The translations under genes and the position numbers were made by a program. 64,000 nt of DNA, from the NCBI GenBank assembly GCA_015680685.1, contig MNCI01010136.1, positions 186,370 to 250,369 on the forward strand. Direction: 5' to 3'. The notes beneath the pieces were generated by a model. It saw nothing but the letters and a program-made list of their open reading frames with translations, had not been told where the DNA came from and made no database searches. This DNA is from Gnetum montanum. Taxonomy: Eukaryota > Streptophyta > Gnetopsida > Gnetales > Gnetaceae. Position 1 is the first letter of the stretch, and each line of letters begins with the position of its first letter. Of the stretch, positions 58,301 to 64,000 are shown piece by piece.

Positions 58301-59734
58301 GTAGACTTAGTAGGGACTTCCACTAAGGCTACCGCCATTGTCTTGCATCAGCAAGAAGAAAGACCGCAATTGGACGCTGGTGAGTTCGGCGATACGTCTG
58401 CCTTATCACGGTCTGTTATGGCCATTGCTGATATGCTTAGTCATGTAATAGGTGCTACTGTTGATGTCACAGGACCTCCCCTGATTCGTGTGGAGTCATG
58501 GGCTGAGATCCCTGACAAGTTTACGTTCATGCAGGGACTTGTTAACGACATGATCAAACGTCTTTAGCAAGTGGACCTTGACGCGGGTAAGTAGTAGTAT
58601 TAAATGTCGTTATGTTGTTACGCTAAAAATTTTGAGTTTGTTGATTTTGCTATGCTAATGCGATTGCTACGCTCTCTGTGTCAAGGTAGCCTCTCGGCTC
58701 AAATGGGACCCGACATGACCTATGAAAGTTGGCGTCGTGCCTACACTCTCACTTGACATGACCAAGGTGCCTCGTCACATGTTTGATGAGGCTTACAAGT
58801 GCGTCTTGCACTCGGCACGCTCCCTGTGGCAGTATAAGCACGTCAACGAGGACCTGTGGAAACGGGTTCAAAGGGATGAGCAAAGAGAGGCCGACTTGGT
58901 TGCTGAGGTGGAGGATCTCAGGTTGAGGAACGAGTTCCTCGTAAACCGTAACCCTGATACTGAGGACTGGCACAAGGCTGTAGACGACTATGCCAGGTTT
59001 TGGACTGTCGTGCATCAGAATGTTGAATCCACTCGTGAGATAATCAAACAGAAAATGCAGATGGACCTGCTAGCCCAGAAGTGTCAAGACATGAAAGATT
59101 TCAGCGCCAAGGTTTTCGAATGGGGGAAAACTCAGAGAAACCACAAACACATGTACAAGCTGGAGAATGACATCCATCGAAAATTGTACAAAGACGCTGC
59201 TGTGGAGGCATTCACGTATGAAGCGTTCGTTAATGCCATCGACGCTTCTGAGGCCTACGTCAAATTTAAAGAGTAGGTAAAGGTTATGGAATCTCCTAAC
59301 TTGAAAGTGGACCTTCCCACAAGAGAGACCTCAACCGTCTCCTTTTCCCTAGGACCTCCAAAATGGATGACTGTGGAAAGGGAGAGAGTTGCTGCTGTGG
59401 CTGCTGAACCTAGCAACAGGCGTTGGATGGACATCACAACAGAGGAGGTCTGGTGTCACCTCCAGCTTGGTTTAGACCGGATACCCTTTGAGACCGACGT
59501 AGACCCTTCTCAGGTTAGTCGCTTTACTGTGTTTTTGCTTATGCTCTATTGTAACTTGCATTTGTTGCCCTAGCTGACTACTTCATTCCTATGATGCACG
59601 CTCTAGATGAGGGTGCAAGGCCCATAGAGGGAGGGAATGATGAACCAGCAGAAAGCAACGCAAGGGAGGGTGATGTACAAGCAGATGAAGTGGGGGTGAG
59701 TGGCGAAGGCGATGCAAAAAAAGATAACCCATGA
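55311..59734 (+). pseudogene. multi-exon antisense accessory gene between protease and RT
   Basis: This gene is opposite to the element's gag-pol. First exon 55,311-55,420 (MAPKTHLTLAKVEEAKKTL) ends at GTAGGT. Later exon-like stretches: 56,489-56,778 (acceptor CTACCAG; AKNLWAGVIGQCGGEYHIYP; donor GTAAGT); about 56,870-57,915 (NIYFKYSEVEASQRWLDHE, MVIEINDQLFTDLFGVPTDG, QAWIMRKVMEEEARYN); 58,047-58,586 (acidic start, then Pro/Lys-rich, ending FTFMQGLVNDMIKRL); 58,690-59,513 (LVAEVEDLRLRNEFLVNRN coiled coil); and 59,574-59,734 ending TGA. The joins 57,915/58,047 and 58,586/58,690 keep phase exactly. A frameshift near 57,100 and several stops break it. Its introns (about 60-130 bp at the best-defined joins) carry TGCTATGCTA-like words. 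The function is unknown. Confidence 0.65.
55421..56488 (+). other. first intron(s) of the antisense gene, uncertain structure
   Basis: It begins GTAGGTTACTATGC and ends at the acceptor CTACCAG (56,488). A possible small exon starts at 55,585 (after GTGGCAG; MHKRYVMVACKAAKTA) but its phase does not fit the first exon. TATGCTA/CTACGCTA words recur at about 55,786-55,870 and 56,417. Another candidate coding piece (56,099-56,293, EEEEASGIIEAMLL) is unproven. Confidence 0.4.
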
Positions 59735-59900
59735 CAGCATGGGATTTTCTTTTTGAAATTTTGAAATGTTGAAATTTTGTAAAAGTTTCGCAAACATTGC
59801 CAATAGGTGAAAGTTTTGAATAGGATGAAAAACTTCAGAAAAGAAATTGATTTTGTGTCAACTTATGTATCGTGTAAAGTTTTCATGCTTTCATATGTTA

Positions 59901-60080
59901 GTTTTAGGCCGTTTTAGGCCTTTGCGTAATATGCCAAAAGGATTGTATGTTAATAAAACAAAAAGCAACAATGCTAGTTTTAGGCCATTTCAGGCCATTG
60001 CTAGTTTTAGGTCATTTCAGGCCATCGCTAGTTTTAGGCCGTTTCGGGCCATCGCTAGTTTTAGGCTGTTTCGAGCCATT
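59901..60080. repeat. mini-hairpin array 3, between the convergent gene ends
   Basis: Five copies of GTTTTAGGCC-N6-GGCC-type hairpins: GGCC/GGCC (59,907-59,920; 59,983-59,996; 60,037-60,050), GGTC/GGCC (60,010-60,023) and GGCT/AGCC (60,064-60,077). Loops are GTTTTA, ATTTCA or GTTTCG. The last four are a 27-bp tandem array (starts 59,983, 60,010, 60,037, 60,064). They lie between the stop of the antisense gene and that of gag-protease. Confidence 0.8.
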
Positions 60081-60222
60081 ACGTAGCATGCCAAAGAATG
60101 GCATGTTAGCGAAGCAAAAAGTGATGAATGCATATGGGCTAGCAAGTGGGCAGGAGGCAGTAGGGTTGCTACACTATGCGTAGCTGCCTATTGACCCATT
60201 GTGGGTTGATTGGAATGTAAGG

Positions 60223-60900
60223 TTAACACGTTCCGCCAGAGCCTTCATCTACGTCGTTGCCTCCCACTTGGAAGAGCAACTCAGTCCATGCATTTTCGTT
60301 TTGGGGATCAACTTGTTGAGCCGATCCCTCTGCCGAGTAGTTAGTGTAGGTTGCTACTGGCGCTTCATTTTCAGAAGTTATGACTTCTGAGCCCTGTTCC
60401 ATGCTTACGTTGTGAATTACTTGTGTCGCTACTTCATCACCGTGGATCACCACTTCTCTGCCTACGTATGGTAAGTAGATTTCCTAGTGTATGGGTGAGG
60501 AAACATCCCTATGTTGTGCTAACCATGATCTTCCCAAGATCAGGTTAAACCCGGGCATTTCCTCGACCACGATGAACGTTGCGTTTGTGGGGAACTGGTC
60601 CCCTGTTACAAATTTCATATGAACTGTGCCCTTTACCACGACCTGCACCCCATTGAACGACCTCAGGCATGAGGTCGTCATGGGTCTAATCTGGTCAACC
60701 AAGCCCAGCCCATCCACAATGGAGAAGGGGATGACATTTGTAGTGGCCCCATCATCAACGTGTGCCCTTCGGATCTGGTGTTGGCCAACCTGAATTGTGA
60801 TGAAGAGAGGTGCCGTAGTCACCTGACCCCTCTCGGGGCCTTCCCTAATGGCATTGTTGCGGAAGGTTAGTTAAGGTTGTTCTGATCGTGAAGGCGCAGA
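60223..60900 (-). pseudogene. aspartic protease of the Tat-like element
   Basis: The open frame 60,822-60,484 shows the protease fold: FITIQVGQHQIRRAHVDDGA with TTNVIP (catalytic VDDGA instead of V/L-D-S/T-G), then KFVTGDQFPTNATFIVV and FNLILGRSWLAQHRDV. A TAG follows; the tail 60,453-60,223 (VGREVVIHGDEVATQV) ends with TAA. It is the C-terminal part of the gag-protease reading frame and is separated from RT by 5.9 kb. Confidence 0.8.
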
Positions 60901-61700
60901 GGGAAGCATGACCGAGTAGATTGCTTCTTCTTCTGCAAGCATGTCTTCATTGACCGAAGTTAGCATCAACATGCGGATCAGAGCTTCGCGATGTGGAGTA
61001 GATGTCATGATTAGGTCATACAAGCTCAACGTAGTGTTTTTTTGTTTTAGAGCTTGTTTGACCTGTGTGAGGGCGTCCAAGAAGTCTTGACTGTCCTCTT
61101 GTTTGACGCTTTCATTCTCTTCTATTCGTCCTGGAAGACGAATTTCTTGAGGAGAGGCAGCCTCGGATCTGGGTTCAGATCCTTGTTGGTAGAGTAATGC
61201 AGGTTGCGTAGTTGTGTCGACCTTCATCTTTGGTGGCGAAGGTACAGATGCGTGGGGCAAAGATGTAGGCTTGGGGGCACCTTTGATAGTATTTCCCTTT
61301 GACGTCTTGCCCGCAAAGTGGACTTCTCGCCTTGCAGGGTGAGAAGGTTGTTCAACTACGTTGTGCGGAGTAGGGGTCATCGAGGGTGTCGGCCCCTTGA
61401 TGACGAATAGAGCTAGAGGTATTAATAGACCGGATTGCGTGGCTCTGCTAACCGGTGGCGTAAAGATGGGTGCTTGTGGCGGGACCTTCAGGACGAACGG
61501 CTGCTGCGAGCTTTGGTTGGCCACTTGTGGTGTTGGCGCACTACGCTAAGGTGCACAGATGACGAATGGCTGTCGGGGTGGCCTAGGATAACTGTCAATA
61601 CCGATGGCGTTGATTATGTAACCGACATTGTTGGTGTTGAGGGGATCTGTGTAGACATACGTAGATTAGTTTTCGGGGCGTACTGGGTTTCTTTCGTTCA
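60901..61700 (-). pseudogene. gag-protease linker region of the Tat-like element
   Basis: The open frame 61,524-60,871 (217 codons) is Pro/Ser/Thr/Gln-rich with a Glu-rich part (RIEENESVKQEDSQDFLDAL) and an SLYDLIMTSTPHREALIRML segment. That segment often precedes protease in Tat-type elements and may mark the gag-protease junction. It is in line with gag and protease on the same strand. Confidence 0.6.
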
Positions 61701-63284
61701 GCACCAGTTTCCCCAGGTCGATTAATCTTTGGATAACAGCCTACAACGCCAGGCAGTAATTAGTGTTGTGACCACATGGTTGGTGGTAGTCACAAAACCT
61801 ATCCAGCCTGAAACCCCTAGGAACTGGAGGCTCATTGGGCAAGGCCAAAGAGGGGTTCCTAATGAGCTCGCAGTAGTGTTGATGTCTCGCGTTTGCTTCC
61901 TCCGACATTTGCTTGTGTTGGATGTACCCTGCTGCCAACAGTTTCTTCAGGAGTTTCGAAGGCTTGAGGGGCAGTAGGGTGTACTTTGAGCGGTCTTTGC
62001 GCTCAAAGTTGGGTTTGGTTTGCGCAGATGTCTCGAGTGTAGGTATAGCAGGTTGCGGTACATGGCCCTGCTTGGGTGCAGGGTTAGCCGCAGGTATGGC
62101 CGGTTTCTTGTTTTTCTTGCTATGATTGTTGCTAGGCTTGGGCTTGGCGATGTTGTAGATAGTTGGGGGACTACGGAGGCAGCTCCCACTTGTGGCATGG
62201 TGGGGGCAGGGGCATGACCTATTGGCGGTACCATTGGGACGACCCCCCCGAGTGGTGCTGCCTGTGTTGTCCACCACCCAGCAGGTGGCGTTGTTAGGGC
62301 AACAACCACGGGTTGGGCTGCTGGATGGACCGCTTGTGTCACCAGCAGCGTAGACCATAACCCTGTGTTGGGTTGTACCATCTACGAGGCTTGGTGGGCT
62401 TGCGAACAGACGTAGTGAGACATTTGCGACGCTTGCGGAATGGGCGAAGAAGCAAATGGGGTCCACCATGTGGATGGGCCGGGGCCCACTGCAGTGGGTG
62501 GAACAGGCGTGAATGTAGGAATAGAGATGGACGTCGCGTACGATTGTGAAATAGGCACGGTATGAACATGTGGCAGGGTAGCCACAATTGGCGTATGATT
62601 TGCTATAGGACTAGACTACTGGACAACCTGTAAAGGAATAGTAGTTGCGAACGACACAGGAGAAACATGCGAAAGAGGGTGTTGGAACCCCGCGGGATTG
62701 GCGTGGCTACCCATAGAGGATGTAATCACAGGTTGTGGAAGCGTAGGTGTAATCACAAAGGGAGCAGTGACAGATGACGACTTGGCCCAAAAGGATTGGG
62801 TAGGAGGGATGGGAACAGGGTTGCTTGGACCTCCCTCATCTGATTGGGAATCAAGTTCCTCCTGTTTGTCCTGGAAAGCATCATATTGGTTGGACGTTAT
62901 GTCCTGTTGCTCCCTAAGCCTAGCCAACTGGATTAGTTGGTCTAGAAGCCTTTGGTACACTTATGTTAAAGGTAAAGAAACGCCAGAAGTAGGAACAAAC
63001 TCTTTTCTGTTGCAATAGGTGAACTCGAAGCTATGTTTGTCCTTGAGTTCGTGTTCGTCCAAGGGCAGATTGACCTGCACCTTTGCATAGAGGAAATTGT
63101 AACGCTCGTGTTGCTGGGCCAATCCCTCAGGTCCTCAGTTTTGGACTCTAAGAAATTGACGTGTTTCCAGCATCAGGTTTAGCGGTTGTTCGGCACCAAT
63201 AGTGCCTTGAACCGTGATGGGATCTTCAACGTTGAAGGGAACTTCCACGTTGAAGGCATTGGCAGTAATAGTTGAAAAAGCCAT
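61450..63284 (-). pseudogene. gag of the Tat-like element
   Basis: The start MAFSTITANAFNVEVPFNVE is at 63,284, a clear ATG after the leader repeats. Parts: an N-terminal ITVQGTIGAEQPLNL region, MYQRLLDQLIQLARLREQQD (62,960 onwards), a long Pro/Thr/Ser/Val-rich stretch (62,900-62,000), and KLLAAGYIQHKQMSEEANARH. Then comes the Cys/His motif DRFCDYHQPCGHNTNYCLAL (about 61,800-61,741), which occurs in Tat gags before protease. Several stops and frameshifts are present. It continues through a linker (61,524-60,871) into protease. Confidence 0.75.
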
Positions 63285-63357
63285 TACAAACTGAGTAGTT
63301 TTGCAAAAGAGCGCAACAAGTGCAAAAAGAACAAAGAGACTAAAAAGCAATAAAAAG

Positions 63358-64000
63358 AAGGCTTCACGTCTTACCGGATTCCATAGGAACCATCGAGGCG
63401 ACTGATCTGTACCACACAAAGCGTAAAGAACTGCAAGAGGATGTCACATTTACGCCAGTGCACGATGAGGTACAGAGCACATGCAAGACTACTATAAGAC
63501 AAGTTTAGTTAATTGGTAATCAAGAAGGCTTTATGTCTCGCAAGGTTCCAAAGGAACCGTCGAAGTGATCGATTTGCATCACACAAAGCTTAAACAATTG
63601 CGAAAGGGTATCACATTTATGCTAGTGCATGATGACATACAGAGTGCATGCAAGACTATCGTAAGATAGGCAAGCTAACTAGCAATCAAAGGCTTTCCAT
63701 CTCGTAGGATCCCAGAGGGACCATCGAAGCGACCGCTCTCTACCACGTGAGATGGGGTACAGAATGCATGTAATACTATTGTAAGACAAGCTAGTCAATT
63801 GGTGATTGGAGGCTTTGTGTGTTCTATGGGGCTCCAGAGGAACCGTCGAGGCAACAAATCTACACCGCACAAAGTGCAAAAAATCATAAAAGGATGTCAC
63901 ATTTATGCCTATGCGTATCAGGGTGCAGAAGGCTCATAGAACTACCGTGACATGCGAAAAAGGCACCAAAGGCCCTCCTTCTAGTGCCAAAAAACTGTAG
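63358..64000 (-). repeat. leader tandem repeats of the Tat-like element
   Basis: Units starting AAGGCT/GAGGCT begin at 63,358, 63,525, 63,689 and 63,809 (periods 167, 164 and 120 bp), with a partial fifth near 63,970. Each holds a small hairpin, for example GGTTCC-AAA-GGAACC (63,544-63,558) and TCCC-AGA-GGGA (63,710-63,720), followed by GTCGA or ATCGA. They lie upstream of gag and run to the window end. Confidence 0.75.

Larger units (their letters stand above)
48084..64000 (-). mobile_element. Tat/Ogre-like giant LTR retrotransposon, 5' end outside the window
   Basis: On the - strand from right to left: tandem-repeat leader, gag, protease, 5.9 kb spacer with an opposite-strand gene, RT, RNase H, second archaeal-type RNase H, integrase, 3' UTR and 3' LTR. 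The second RNase H between the RT-linked RNase H and integrase is diagnostic for the plant Tat lineage, to which Ogre belongs. At least 15.9 kb is visible. It lies inside the gag fragment ending at 48,083. GC content is higher and stops are fewer than in the Athila-like copies, so it is younger. Confidence 0.85.

Noticed and set aside
58021-58338. Ser-rich - strand frame of 105 codons
   Set aside because: It is the complement of the Glu-rich exon at 58,047-58,586; the GAA run becomes Ser on the other strand.
60001-60077. Regularly spaced repeats that could suggest a CRISPR array
   Set aside because: The unit is a 27-bp tandem hairpin repeat without unique spacers, in a eukaryotic retrotransposon.

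Overview
The window looks like nuclear DNA of a large-genome vascular plant, possibly a gymnosperm, although nothing here fixes the species. It is AT-rich. One intron-rich host gene sits in a sea of nested LTR retrotransposons and 5'-truncated LINEs. The retroelements carry plant Athila-like and Tat/Ogre-like hallmarks: a tRNA-Asp primer site, a second RNase H domain and a FMD-type RT motif. Two single-base N characters show that it is a draft assembly.

Layout. 1-28,478: an old, decayed Athila-like array on the + strand: accessory-ORF region (1-4040), LTR (4041-4935), protease-RT-RNase H-integrase (4936-8400), 3' region with a second accessory-ORF copy (8401-9371 and 23,445-27,601) and LTR (27,602-28,478). 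A 14.07 kb block on the - strand (9372-23,444) has landed inside it. That block has four LTRs of the same superfamily, two gag-protease modules without RT or integrase, and two copies of a non-coding module. The whole block is bounded by one 5-bp target duplication (GATAA).

28,479-34,344: AT-rich intergenic DNA with a decayed LINE reverse transcriptase. 34,345-44,104 (- strand): a seven-exon gene for a 290-residue TIM-barrel protein related to indole-3-glycerol-phosphate synthase. I assembled it from exons whose splice sites and phases all agree. Its introns hold LINE 3' ends and a ~1 kb foldback.

45,703-48,083: two head-to-head LTRs, then a primer site and the start of a gag gene, cut off by the next element. 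48,084-64,000 (- strand): most of a Tat/Ogre-like element over 15.9 kb long: 3' LTR, polypurine tract, integrase, archaeal-type RNase H, RT, then a 5.9 kb segment carrying a multi-exon gene on the opposite strand, then protease, gag and a leader with tandem repeats. The 5' LTR lies beyond the window.

The most unusual observation is in this last element. The antisense spliced gene sits between protease and RT. The element's gene boundaries carry arrays of a mini-hairpin repeat (4-bp stem, always a 6-nt loop) whose stems show compensatory changes. All retroelement genes seen here are broken by stops or frameshifts; only the TIM-barrel gene appears intact.
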